Notes: generated by a model from the letters alone, not told the origin. Shown: positions 1 through 13,100, numbered from the stretch's first letter. The stretch: DNA of 64,000 nucleotides from Plutella xylostella (GCF_932276165.1 NC_064012.1:255501-319500), one strand, 5' to 3'. Made by a program: numbers and translations.

Positions 1-377
1 TTAGTGTTAGTACTGCAGCGTGCGACCGAAGCCCGGCGAGTGAGCCACTCCCTGGCCTGTTAGTGCGAGTGTATATTTATATTTGCGTTAGTAAAGCGTT
101 AGAGCCAGCGGTAGCCGTTCGTTTATCCTTAATGTTACGTTACGTTTCGCGTTATGTAACTATTGTAAGCGAGAAGCTGACAACACTAACTTTTTATTTT
201 CGTAAAGTGAAATATTTTTATAGCAGTGTGCAGCCATTTTTGGTATCCTATGTATGATATCATCAGACTGTACAGTTAATTGTAGTGTGCGAATATTCTT
301 AGCAATCTATATGACCTATGTTCATCTTCCAGTGAGAACTTACGTGTAAGAAAACGCACAAATTTGATAAATCCTAC
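1..377. other. Unassigned left flank
   Basis: I see no gene here. Bases 1-110 are moderately GC-rich and the rest is AT-rich. The last nine bases (369-377, AAATCCTAC) are the left target-site duplication of the next element. A 3' exon of the DENND1-like gene could lie here or further left, but none is recognisable. Confidence 0.3.
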
Positions 378-1152
378 GGTTCTACCTTTTTTGGCCTAAG
401 ATTTATTTGCCTAATCTCGTATTGCATAGTAACGTTTGGTCAAAATCTCGTTTCGCCGAAAATCGTATGGCATAAATCTCTTTTAGTAAAAAGTTATTTC
501 GCATAATCTTGTTTAGCCTAATAATGGTATAGCCAAATCTTGAATGACCTAATAATGCTATGGCATAGGTTATATAAAGTAATCATATTCGTTTGGCTTT
601 AACTTTGATGGAGCGTCTCTCTACATGGCGCAAACTGGTGCCTTGTATTGTGGCCGCTATGTGGGAAACGCTCCGCTCCGCTTTGCTTTTGACGATAATG
701 TGCACCTAACACGCTCCTCCTCGCTTTGCTCGTCGTCGCACCTATCTTTAGGTTTCGATCCCATGGGGTTTACTGGCGTTTGTAATCATTATAATGGTCA
801 TTCACTTTCGATATTTTGATCATTTAATATCGTGTTTTTCGGGATGTAGGAGAAAAATACCATACACACCATGTACCACCATTTTAAATGTACATATACA
901 CCATGTACATTTAAAACATACTTATAGTATTTGTAAAGATAATATTAGGAGAAACAAGATTATACCAATACGAACAATTAGAGCAAACGAGACTTAGGTG
1001 TTTCAAGTTTGTGAGAAAAGAGTTTTAGACGAAACGAGTCTTATGCCACATAAGTCTTGACGAAGTGATGATTCTACCAAAAAAGTTTAGACCTTACGAG
1101 TTATGCGAAACGAGTTTAGGGCAATAAAGATTAGGCCAGATGAGGGGAACCC
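378..1152. mobile_element. Mutator-like non-autonomous element, copy 1
   Basis: A 775 bp element that begins GGTTCTAC and ends GGAACCC. It is flanked by the exact 9 bp direct repeat AAATCCTAC (369-377 and 1153-1161). Both ends carry degenerate arrays of a roughly 20 bp motif resembling GGCATAAATCTCGTTT, oriented inward from each end. The middle (about 600-760) has a GC-richer block. It matches 42637-43396 along its whole length. There is no transposase frame. A 9-10 bp duplication and subterminal repeats fit the Mutator (MULE) superfamily; the superfamily assignment is inference. Confidence 0.8.
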
Positions 1153-1169
1153 AAATCCTACTAATCCTA

Positions 1170-1366
1170 TCCTACTAATATTATAATTGCGAAAGTTTGT
1201 GAGTGTGTATGTTTGTTACTTCTTCACGTCAAAACGGCTGAACCGATTTTAATGAAATTTAGTATGGAGTTAGCTGACACCCTGGATTAACACATAGGCT
1301 GTTTTTATCGCGGAATTCTCACGGGATAACTTTTTAAGGCGAAGCGAAGCTCGTGGGAGCAACTAG
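1170..1366 (+). mobile_element. Short non-autonomous Helitron (Lep1-like)
   Basis: Starts TCCTACTAATATTATAA after an A and ends CTAG before a T, as Helitrons do. It has the family's 'AAGGCGAAGCGAAGCTCG' hairpin just inside the 3' end. It is more diverged than the copies at 5422, 12851 and 52492, so it is probably older. Confidence 0.75.
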
Positions 1367-1404
1367 TAATTAATAACTAGATGGTTCTGCCTGCTTGACT
1401 TTAC

Positions 1405-2498
1405 GCGTGTTTTGAAACTATACAAGGCCAGAACGCAGAGGTTGGGACTGCTCGCGTATACTTTCAAATTAAAATAGTGCCAGGAGTTACTTGAAAGTAT
1501 ACAAGGCCATTACGCACTAATCGCGTATATTTTCAAGTAAGTTGAGCCAAAATTATGGCTTGAAAATATACTGCAGCAGTTACCACTGCGTACTAATCGT
1601 GTATATTTTCAGGTGCCAAGCGCCAATGCGAGCACTTGAAACTATACGTGATTAGTTACCAGGTAGGCCTTTTGAATTGTTGCTCTCTCTTTCTTTCAAG
1701 CAAAATAGTATTGCTTTCAAAATATTGCATCATCATTCCGCACTTGGCATTGTTTTCGTAACGTGTTTTTTGTTTACATCGTACATTTAAAAAGTAAATT
1801 GATTGAAACTGTTGTAAATAGTAAAAATGATCTCGGACGAGGGTGTAGAACAATGAATAAAAACAATTACGGTGAATTCAAAACTTGATGAAAAATATTA
1901 TGTCTGTAATAGGTCTATAGGGTAATACCTACTACACACACGAGCAGTGAATAAGTCCAAGTAGCAAAAAGTCGCTGTTAAATGTACTTTAATATTGCCG
2001 ACGGCGTCATTAAGCTAGTCTTTTCCGTTCAGGAGCTATCGCCACTGTAACTTTTTCATTGCTCGTGTGTGTAGTAGGTATTAGTCTTAATTCATATAAA
2101 TAATAAGATATTAATATTCTTACTTGCAAGTATGATTGCTATAAAGATCTATTTATCAATCAAATTAGAGCTTGTTCATCTTTATTTATTAACATTCTAT
2201 AGGTATGACAGGCAGAACAAGTAAATTGTAGTTATGTATATTTACCGAAATAGTTAAGTAAATCAGAATCAGCATGTATGTATAAATTATATGCGACAAG
2301 TACGCCAACCAAGCAATGTGCGTAATAGCAATGTATATTTTCAAGAACGATTCAGTAAATTCCAACTTGAAAGTATACGCGATTAGTACGCACAAATCGT
2401 GTATATTTTCAAGTAAAATATTATTGTTTTGCACTTGAAACTATACAGTGCTAGTACACTATGGGTGCGTTCTGGCCTTGTATAGTTTCAAAACACGC
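1405..2498. mobile_element. TIR element with 33-bp inverted repeats and 9-bp duplication
   Basis: The ends are perfect 33 bp inverted repeats (1405-1437 and 2466-2498; they begin GCGTGTTTTGAAACTA). They are flanked by TGACTTTAC (1396-1404) and TGACCTTAC (2499-2507), a 9 bp duplication with one mismatch. Inside each end are several copies of a TTGAAAGTATACGCGATTAGT-like motif in both orientations (about 1480-1655 and 2335-2445). No transposase is visible. The long duplication suggests a Mutator-like origin. It is unrelated in sequence to the element at 378. Confidence 0.8.
1923..2083. mobile_element. Nested 161-bp MITE
   Basis: Inverted repeats of about 27 bp (TAATACCTACTACACA at the left, its complement at the right) enclose unrelated sequence. 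It sits inside the 1405-2498 element, so it inserted later. The CGAGCA..TGAA part of the repeat is shared with the small element at 41275-41363. Confidence 0.65.
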
Positions 2499-2789
2499 TG
2501 ACCTTACAGCAATTATTTCCTATCATCCAGACTATCCTTGCATGTTGCTTAAGGCTGCATGTATCTGCTGTATTATACATTGTTTCGTGAAAACTACTAG
2601 CTGGTCACACATTGTATTTATGTACCTACAGATTTAATAGTAATGTACATATTACGTACCGTGTGAAAATCAATCTTCATCTTTGATAAACCATAAACTA
2701 ACAAGATAGAGTGTCGACGCAAAAGAAACATCGAAAAAATAACACCTCACTCTCCAAAGCGCTGTCTAAGACTAAGATTTTTTACATTT
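2499..2789. other. No recognised feature
   Basis: After the TGACCTTAC duplication this AT-rich stretch shows no open frame or repeat that I can name. Confidence 0.3.
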
Positions 2790-3010
2790 TATGACAAGTA
2801 TGAAAAAATGCAATATACATAAAAGTCTACTTGACTAATTTTTTAAGTAGGTCTAATATGATTAATAATTGCTCTATTAGACAAAAAAAAACCTTTAAAT
2901 TTTTTATGTTTTTTTAAATTAATAGATCAACTTTTCATAAACAGGCAAAAACGGTGTCAGCCATATTTGTTTAAAAATAATAATTTCTGTGACTTCACAG
3001 TAGGTAGAAA
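2790..3010 (-). repeat. Fragment related to the hAT MITE interior
   Basis: In reverse complement this matches the interior of the hAT element at 20845-21743: the GGTCTAATATGATTAATAA stretch, the poly-A run, then CATAAACAGGC and GTCAGCCATATTTGTTT. It lacks the 303 bp nested MITE found in that copy. It therefore shows what the family looked like before the nested insertion. Confidence 0.6.
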
Positions 3011-3053
3011 AAAATCATTTCACATTTAAATAATGAAAACAAAGCTACGTATT

Positions 3054-3274
3054 GTGCCACAAACTTATCTGTTCCGGTGACAGCTCACATAAATGTCTAA
3101 TATTTCTTAATTATATAAGATTTTAAGTTTGCTCGTATTGTAAATTCGCTCTTGCGGTGTTAATAAACCCATCTAATCTTTTACAATATACAATTCATTA
3201 TTAAGTAATGAGATATCTTATATAATTAAGATCAATTTAGTTCGCTCTCACCGGAACAGATAAGTTTGTCGCAC
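3054..3274. mobile_element. MITE with 27-bp terminal inverted repeats
   Basis: Inverted repeats centred on CTTATCTGTTCCGGTGA lie at both ends, from GTGC to GCAC. A right-end fragment of the same family occurs at 16258-16311. TACGT on both sides could be a target duplication, but this is uncertain. Confidence 0.65.
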
Positions 3275-3977
3275 TGTACGTGAATAGATAAAATATGTCA
3301 GAGTGACATTAGTTATTTTCAACCTAGAAAGGTTGAAAATGTCAGAAGGTGATATTAGAAGATATCACATTCTGTCATTTCAAAGAGCAAGTAACACTAC
3401 GTTTTATCATGACCGTAATGGCGGATAGTGTTTTCAGCATTCATGTTTGTTTATGTATTTTTTTTGGTTTTGTAATTCAATTTATTTAACCATCTTAGAC
3501 ATTTATTTCGTGAAATCGATATATTTCGATTTTGTAAGGTTTAAATACCACAGCTAATACTCATTTATGGCGCAAAATTTGATATAATTGAAGTAGCCTA
3601 TTACATATTCATGCTGTCGCAGTATTTAGCTTTGTTTTTCACTGTTGTTACTTCATCTAGTCCGTATTTATTATCAACGATTTCACCTTATTTTCAGTGT
3701 CAGTTCACGTATGTACGCGACGTACGGTCAGCTGCATGAGTAGCTATACACTTCTGTACCTTGTCAAACTGACAAACAGTCAATGTTTCAATCTTTTTCT
3801 TCTATAGTGTAAATGCACTAAGCTAACTTCCTCCAGTGTTTTGCTACTCTTATTGCGAGATCAGGTCTCCTTGGCTGCAATGTTTCAATGAATGGATAGG
3901 AGGTTTGTTAGATGGACAAGGTACAAAAGTGTACAGCTACTTATGCAGCTGACGTGTACGTACGTGGCAGCGCATAC
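3275..3977. other. Intron or downstream DNA, no exon found
   Basis: AT-rich DNA with a small perfect hairpin (about 3317-3341, TTTTCAACC stem). It lies downstream of the last recognised DENND1 exon, whose splice donor at 3977 implies that the gene continues leftward. I could not recognise the next exon. Confidence 0.35.
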
Positions 3978-4184
3978 CTTGTCCTTGACCTGTCGCAGCA
4001 GCGCGCCGCCCTCGCTGGTGACGGCGCGCAGCCAGCGCTTGTACTGCGCCTTGACGCCGCGCCCCCCGCCCCCCGCGCCCCCGCCCCCCGCCCCCGCGTC
4101 CCCCGCCGCCAGCGAGCACTCCACCTCGAACTCGTCGCTGAACCCGCGCCCAGAGTTCAGCAGCTCAAGCCGCTCCTCGATGAA
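3978..4184 (-). CDS. DENND1: DENND1 exon 9 (last exon seen)
   Basis: Acceptor GGTCAG|T, donor AAG|GTATGC; 69 codons in phase 0. It starts FIEERLELLNSGRGFSDEFE, matching the end of the DENN module. It then has a Gly/Ala-rich insertion (about 15 residues) before AQYKRWLRAVTSEGG. The good donor means that coding continues leftward. Confidence 0.88.
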
Positions 4185-7100
4185 CTGACCGCAGATACAA
4201 TAACATTATAATCGTTCATCATCATGAATGATGAATGTCTGTAGCCCTTTCTAAGCTCCACAGGGGAGTAACAGGACTATAAGTAAGTAGTGTAATCATT
4301 CATCAAACATCATCATGAATACAGTACTATATAATAAACTTTACTGCAATACAAGAAAGGTTTTATAGTTTTAGTTAATTATGCCTACTTCAACTTTAAT
4401 GGACAACATTTCAAAAAACTAAAGCTGCTATAAATCGAAAACCATTTCGAGATTTAGCGTCAATTCATGCAAAAAGCCGCTGCCACACTATTCACACGTA
4501 ACCACAGCTTGAACACATTATATCGCTGCGACGTGGTGTGGTTGTGGTAAGCCTGAATTGACCCTTAGCTCTACACCAAACTCTCTCCACAAAAAAAATG
4601 ATTGTATTTTTTGGATGTATCATTTTCGAGAAATTCATAAAATAGTCAAAAAGTGCTGATGACGTCATGTATCAGGTGCGATGCATTTTGATGGTCAATA
4701 CCCACAAATGAAAAAAAAAGTAACTGTCACTTTCGTTTTTGATTGACGTTGACGTTTTATCGTGACATGTTGTTGTTTATTTGGGTCATTTTCATAAATT
4801 CTGTTCTGCCACTTTTTGACTTATCTTTTTAATTGTCATATAAAATGGTTAGTTCGCATTGAGATGACCAGCTATATAATACGTCCCAGAGCATGCCACT
4901 GCCTACAAAGCTAAAAAAGGGCATGTGACAGTAAATAAATACACTTATCACATCTTTTTTTCCATCGAGAAAAATATTAATTTTCTTGGAAAGAAGTCGA
5001 TAAGTATTTTGTATCATCAGAAATATCCATGTCACACTTTTTTGTCATTTGTAAATGACCCATTTGTTGGTTGGCACGTAAACAAAGTTGATGTCACTTG
5101 TCATTGTCAGTGTCATTTATATTTTATCGTATATATCGAGACTAAGGCAAAGCACAAAAATCAAAATTGAGCCAAATAAGTGACGTCACTTCTTTTAAAA
5201 TAATTTACTCTAAAGTAAAAAATAACATGCAAAAATAATTAAATGTAAAAAAACGGGTCCTCTAATTTTTAATTAACTTCCCGAATAGCTAATAAAAATA
5301 TAGGGTACGAAAAATGAAATGTTGTCCATTAGTTAAATGATTTAATTTTCTAATTTCTCTTTCACCCAGTAGTAGGTTGGCTGGAATATTATTTGATTGT
5401 ATGTGTACAATAAAGCGTTTATCCTAACTAATATTATAAATGCGAATGTAACTGTGTCTGTCTGTCTGTCTGTTACTCTTTCACGCCAAAACTACTGAAC
5501 GGATTTGAATGAAATTTGGTATACATACGGTCTAGACTACTCTAGACCCTGGGAAAGAACATAGGCTACTTTTTATCCCGGAATTCCCACGGGAAAACTT
5601 TTTAAGGCGAAGCGAAGCTCGCGGGAACAGCTAGTAAAAAATAAATGACAAGAAATGCCACATATTTACGTAATAAGAGAGAGCTATCCACCGTAAAGAC
5701 AGCAATTAACATAGTGTGTACCTTAACACAATCGCTATTGGCCGAATTTGCTGTGTTAGTCACACGCGGCATACAGCCACAAACAAAGATTGATTGATTG
5801 AGAGCTATGGGCAATGGGCAATGGGCAACGGGCAAGCTGACCTGCTGGAAGATCTGTGCGTGCAGCATGCGCTGCAGGAAGGCGCGGCGGGGGGGGGGCG
5901 CCGCCGCCAGCAGCCGCGCCGCCGAGAACGAGATCTGCTCCCCGCACGAGATCCTACCGACAACCACCCACATTACTATACACCCGTTTGCAATAGAATC
6001 CAACAATCATGTAAACAAATATGGCGGACTGACATTGACAGCGTATTGTTTTGTTGCAAATGTTTTAAAAAATTTAACTTATAAATACAAGTTAAATCGT
6101 GTTGGAGTAAAAAAAAAATGGTGCGTTGGGTGATGGGTAATCGTGACAATTTGTTTTGTTTACATGATTGTTGGATTTTATTTCAAACGGGTATATGTTG
6201 GGTTTTAGAAGAAAAACCAGTAGATTTTTCAAAGTTTTCACACGACACATGAAAATATTAGCGGAAGTACGAAGTGACTTTTCTATTGACAAAATTATTT
6301 ACAATAGACTAATAGAAAACTAAGCCATTGGTTGAGTTTACAAACTCCTTCAACACTATACGCTAACCGCCCTATTCATAAAAAGTTATTCAACGTTTTA
6401 CCTATTCAACAGTTTTGTTACTCTGACGAACAACAATTTGTTCTTTGACAGAGGCTTTCAATAACTTTTTTATGAATAAGGGGATTAGGTATTACGATTA
6501 TTACACTGTTGCAACACCACAGCCTAGACTAGACAAAGATATGGTCAAACGGCTAAGCCCCAGTCTCACAATAGTATGTTAGATCATTAACACCCCTGTT
6601 AAATTGTAATGTAGTCAATAAAATTATACGTCATCACCGTATTAAATTCTTGATAGATGTGCCAAAACTTAACATCTAATCCCTTCTTTTGATGTAACAG
6701 AGTATGGTGAAACTGGATTTTAGCCCGTCTAATGTTATCCTGTTTTCAATAGTCGGCAACTTCACATAAGGTGATGTTGACGAAATTAACTGTAAGTACA
6801 GTAGTGGTATCATTTGAAGAACTAAGTTGGCATTCCACTTTTGAGCCAGATAAGGCACTTTCATGGTAATAAAGGTGTAATATGATAAGAATTATAATTA
6901 TAAGTTTAACCATTTAGATCCACTTCATTTCAGTTATAGTATTAACAAAAAACAAATCATAGAGAATTTAAGAAATTAATTTTAGATAAGTATACCTAAT
7001 TTAGTTTGTTTTTGTAAAAATTACTTGTATTTGCAACTTTGTTCATTTTTAAAGAATTAACCTAATGCCTTAGTTTAAGTTCTCTCTAATAGTGGAAACT

Positions 7101-10100
7101 TTACTGCTCTATGTATTAACTAAGAACTTTATAGTATTATGCTACTGTCTGTTTCCCTTAAAGCAATAAATACCTGATGGCGTCGCGGTAGCCGCCGATG
7201 AGGCTGACGAGCGCGCGCAGGAACGCGCGCGACACGCCGTCGCCCAGCGCGTTCTTGTCGCTCAGGGCCTTCTTCAGCGTGGACACCTGTCACCATCACA
7301 CTAATCTATTAGCCACTTTGCCGGTGCTAATCAACAGATATCACACACACACACACACTCACGCCTACTAATGTACTCCCTTGCGGGGTAGGCAGAGGTG
7401 CATTGCTGCACCCACTTTTCGCCAGAGTATTCTGTTAGTCCCAATGTAATAGGGGGCGGGCCTATTGCCATTTTACGGGCACATTCAAGACCCGAGAACA
7501 AATATCTGTGTTTAAACAAATATATGCCCCAGCCGGGAATCGAACCCGGGACCTTCGGCTCAGTAGTCAGGGTCACTAACCACTACGCCATTCGGCCGTC
7601 AAGAGATATTGTCAATTGTAAAGGCTTTTTGGAAAAAAAAGAAACTGGGAAAACAAACATGTACTGTACGACCACAAAAAACTTAAAACACTGTTTCAAG
7701 CCCGTCTAGTACAGGTTTGATAGTTTATCGAAAACTATAGAAGTTTACGTTTTCTCGCATACAAAGTGGCGCCTCTAGCGGAAACTATAATTAAACTTTT
7801 GACAGATAATGTATACAGATGACAAACGGAAACCTAAACTTTTTTCGTTTTCAAAAATTGCAAAACCCGTACTAGACGGTCAGGTGTTTAAAACGAGTTA
7901 TGACAGATTTAGTAGGCGTTTGACAGCGCTAAACATCTGTAAATACTGTCTATGTTTTTGTGGTAAGGCCTATGATTTCCAACTAGCACATTATCTGCAA
8001 TAATAATTTGGCAGAGTCTGTTAGGTGATATACTGCCAGTTTCTATAACTCTACTATCTATAACTTGTACCTAGTTACTTTCATACGATTTTTGACATAC
8101 TCAAAAGTAACCAGAGCGGTGGAACATAGCTCAGTCGGGTAAGCGCCCGCTTCTCACGCCAGAGATGCGGGTTCGAATCCCGGCGCTGACATGTACCAAT
8201 GAGTTCTTTTCTGAATTTAAGTACAATGTATACCATCGCTCTTACGGTGAAGGAAAACATCGTGAGGAAACCTGCATATCTAGATTTAGCACATCTAGAT
8301 ATGTGAACCCACCAACCCGCAGTGGACCAGCGTGGTGGGAAATGGTCCAAGCTTAGGAAGGCAGTTTAGACCTTGGGGATATGCACAAAGGTTCCACTCG
8401 AGAGAGCCAGGTGCAGGTACTGACACCCCCACAGAGAATAGAATAGAATAGAATAGTCTGTCTGACTCGTACCGTGTCGGCGGGCAGCGCCTCGAGGTCG
8501 CGGTGCGGGGTCGCCAGCTCGCTGCTGTCCACGTCCAGCACCACCACGTCGCCCAGGTCCGACACGCGCACCGACTGCGAACACACCACGTGCCACCGTT
8601 ACTACACTAATACATTTTATCTAGATAAAAGATAAAGATAAAATACTCTTTATTGCACACAAAAGAAACAGTATTACAAACATGAACAGAAAATAAATAG
8701 CAAAATCGGCGGCCTTTTCTTACTAAAAGTAATCTCTTCCAGGCAACCAAATGAAAGGAAATATAAATAATTAAAAGGGTAGCGTGTGAAAATAAGAGAT
8801 ATTTATAAACTACATTAATATAAAGTATAAACGATATGTAAATACCTACATAATACATAAAACCTACATAGTTAATCGTAAATATATACCTATAATATCC
8901 TATAATAAACATAAATATTATTAAGGGTCGGCAATAGGCAATCGAGGGTTGGCATTGTCATAGAATTATGTAGTAAATGATGCTCTACAGCCTTGAAAAA
9001 AATCACACAGGTAGCCGAAGAGTCTAGCTAGGTGCTGAATCTTTCGAATTTAAGTAAATGCTTATGGATAACTGTAAATTAATTACGAAAAACCAGTAAA
9101 TCACACTCCCGTATTGTAACAACTGTGTCGTAATTATCAAGAATTTTCATATGATTCTTATCAAATTATAAAGATAAATGCTTGGACTAGGCGCTAAATA
9201 CCTTGTTTTTTAATAAACACACACCTATTTTGTGTAAATTAATCCCAAACTTGAGCAATTTTTTTCCCTCAAATCTTCATACAAATATCTATGGCGGCTT
9301 TCTGTGTTATAAAATCATAAACACAAGCGACGTTTGACTCAGTCGGCCGGTGGCCTCCAAAGAAGGGTCACGTCGGTTTAGGCGGCACTGACAGCTCGCG
9401 ATCTAATTGTGTACAGACACAAAATCACTGCACATTGGTTGTCATTGCACTTTTTCAACTTTTATGACACCAACATAATTTGATTTGAAATTGAGGAAGC
9501 ATAATTCTTATACTATATTCAATAAATTAAATGATAATGTTTATTATTAGTTAAGTCCATGGTACTTCTTGATTAAATTATAATTATTAATGCCTAACTA
9601 AAACTCACTAATATAAAATTAAAATTAAACTAAAAAGAAGATGCTGGCCAGATCGCTGCCACTGTCGGGTAGGGTACCCGAGACGCAAGCGATGCTTAGC
9701 CTTTGTGATAGGTAAGTGCCAGCCCTAGGGTCCCTTGAGACTTCTATTAGTCTGCTGCTGATGTCTTTAAAAAGCTGACGTGCGTCCCCACGGCCCTGGG
9801 ATGAGGAGCAGGAATATAGTGAATGGATCTAAGTGATGACAATACGTAGGAAGATTAGGTTAGGATTCAAAAACACAGTCTCATGGTGCTGGTTGAGGCA
9901 TGGTCTCGTGAGGATCTGATGAGGGCAGTAACACGGAGGTGACTGAATTTTATTTCAAAGATTTAATAGCTAAAAGCATCGAGTTTGGGCGCGGTGGTAG
10001 CTCAGTCGGGTAAGCGCCCGCTTCTCACGCAAGAGATGCGGGTTCGAATCACGGCGCTGACATGTACCAATGAGTTCTTTTAACTTAAGTACAATGTATA

Positions 10101-13100
10101 CCATCGCTCTAACGGTGAAGGAAAACATCGTGAGGAAACCTGCATATCTAGATTTAGCACATCTAGATATGTGAACCCACCAACCCGCAGTGGACCAGCG
10201 TGGTGGGAAATGGTTCAAGCTTAGGAAGGCAGTTTAGACCTTGGGGATATGCACAAAGGTTCCACTCGAGAGAGCCAGGTGCAGGTACTTACACCCCCAC
10301 AGAGAATAGAATAGAATCGAGTTTGGGCTATTAAGTATGTTTTTCAAAGAGAGAGAGAAAGATATTTTAGGTTTCCTCTGGATTAGTTAGGTTTACTGGG
10401 TTTACTAAATTCATTCGTAACGTAAAATTGTCAATGACGGAATATCTTCTATAGACAGTAGCCACTAATAAAAACAACGATATATGGCGTGATTTGCAAA
10501 AGTACCTATCTAGTCAACCTGCCACGGGGTGACTTCGGTGGGTAACTCAGAATAATACTAATTATATGTTATTGCATCAATAATAAAAAAATCAAGAAAA
10601 TATTCAAAGTTTCCATCCTCGCCTTTCACGCACACAAATCACAAACTCATGCCTTGTTCTAGGAGCAGGGTCTACCCTGGTGCATTTCCATGACCACTTT
10701 TCATTAGCGTCCCACCGGTTTCGATGCTCAGCGGAATAGCACCATTAACCATTATTATTCTGAGATATCATCACTTCTTATTCTGAGTTACCCAACATAA
10801 AATCACGCCATCTATTGAAATCATTTTTTAAATTAGGATTTGTCTATGGTGTAGTCCCCAAATTTAAGTGTAAAAGCCAAATAATTATATTTTAACCTTT
10901 TTTTATACCTATTATATTAAAAGACCTATTCAACGATACCCTACCTACACCATCAAAATAACCGGAAAAAATATCAGCCCCAATTTACTTGTATGGGAGA
11001 GGGAGTACCTACCCCAATTTTTTTTGGTTACTCCTCATATCTATGCGAAATATCAGCTTGATATCTTTACCCGTTTCTGAGAAAAAGGGCAGTGACAGAC
11101 AGTCAGTCAGACAGACGGACAACAAAGAGATCTTATAACGGTTGCTTTTTTCCTTTTGAGGTACGAAACTCTAAAAATATGAAAAAATATTATTCTGCCA
11201 CCAAAAAATATACTTACAAACATACATACAAACAATCAAAAAACATTACTCTCCTCCTTCGGCAGTCGGGTTAAAACAAGTGAGACTGATTCTGAACTTT
11301 TGTTCTACGAGTTTTAAAAATTAACCAAAAAAAACCTTTATCATAGAAACTTTGTTGACACGTGACTTTTTACCATGGAAAACGAATTTTTTTTTCGCGT
11401 TTTTGCAAAACTCGTAGAACTAAAGTTGTTCAGAATGACCCCTTGAGTCATACCCTTAGTATAACTTATTATCTACACTTTAATACCTGTAGTTACCTTT
11501 CTACAAGTAAATACCACATTTGTTTAGAAATCTAATCGGGTTCCGAGTATGGAGAAAAGTGGCACCCCTATTAATTTCTACTCTTTCCTGGTGCTTACCA
11601 GTGTAATTAAAAATTAAACTTACCCTCAAATCACTACTTGAAAATAATTGTCAATAAAGTTGGCGAGTAAAAGTTTATCGACCCACTGTGCAAACTTACA
11701 TGTGTGCGTGTCACTGCGTGTGCTGTGTGAAGAGCATTGAAAACCCAAAATCGGCGCGGCACGTCACCCTGTACGGGCCCTTAAAAATTAATAAATAATT
11801 GCTGGTGCATTCTAATCAGGATAAGATTAATTTAAGTAGTGCTGTCTGAGCTTGTTTTTGAAGGATGGCAGAGAGGGTGCGAGTCTGATTTCAATGGGCA
11901 TAGTGTACTTTAAAAATAAACACTAAGGCCTTGTTCCACAATGTCTGGTTAGTGGCTACCTGTGAGATAAAATACATGCTGTCACTGTCAAAAAAATAAT
12001 AACAGAAAGTGACAGAATGTATTTTATCTCACAGGTAGCCACTAACCAAACATTGTGGAACAGGGGCTTAAGGTAATTTTAAAATTTGCTAATAATAATA
12101 CTTCATCACGACCCATCACGTCCCCACTGCTGGGGCACGGGTCTCCTTCCAATGAAGGAAGGGTTTTAGGCCTAGTCCACCACGCTGGCCTAGTGCGGGT
12201 TGGTGGACCCCAACACAAACAAGCTTGTGCTGAGAGTTGTCGGGTAAGTGGGCAACCCGACTGCCAGATTTTTTCAAGCTGCTCGCAGGCCTCTGAATAG
12301 ACTTAACACACTGCACAACAGACGGCTACCAAATCAGAGGAGCTTCAATTAGAAGACATCCACCGTACTCTCCAGACCTTGCTCCAACAGATTACCATTT
12401 TTTTCGCAATTTTGATAACTATTTGCAAGGAAAAAAATCAACTCCGATGGGGCAGTCCAAACCGCCTTCAAAGATTTTATTGATTCCCGCCCGAATGTTT
12501 TTTTTAGTAAGGGATCAATAAACTACCTATGAGATGGCAAAAGTGCATACATAGCAATGATACATACTTTGATTAATTAAATATATTTCATAAAAAAACG
12601 ACTTTATTTTCTTCCCAAATTAAATTAAATTAAATTCATTTATTTCAGATAACTTGATCCATATTCAGTACATGTCATAAAATTCAATAAACAAAAAAAA
12701 CAATACAAATAACAACGAGCACAAGAATTAACATAAGTAGGTACAATTTATCATAAATCAAATTAATACATAAATTCAGGATTAAATACAATATTTAAAA
12801 AAAAATAGAAAACACCAATTTGATATGTAAGGACCTAATATAAATCCTAATCCTAACTAATATTATAAATACGAAAGTAACTGTGTCTGTCTGTCTGTCT
12901 GTTACTCTTTCACGCCAAAACTACTGAACGGATTTGAATGAAATTTGGTATACATACGGTCTAGACCTTGGGAAAGAACATAGGCTACTTTTTATCCCGG
13001 GATTCCCACGGGAAAACTTTTTAAGGCGAAGCGCGCGGAACAGCTAGTATACTATATACTTACATCCAGCACAGCCCTTGGCACGCCGATCAAGAACGGC

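Noticed and set aside
8124..8190. tRNA gene-like sequence with A and B boxes
   Set aside because: It is the head of a SINE: the acceptor stem does not close and the same head recurs with a GAATA-tailed body.
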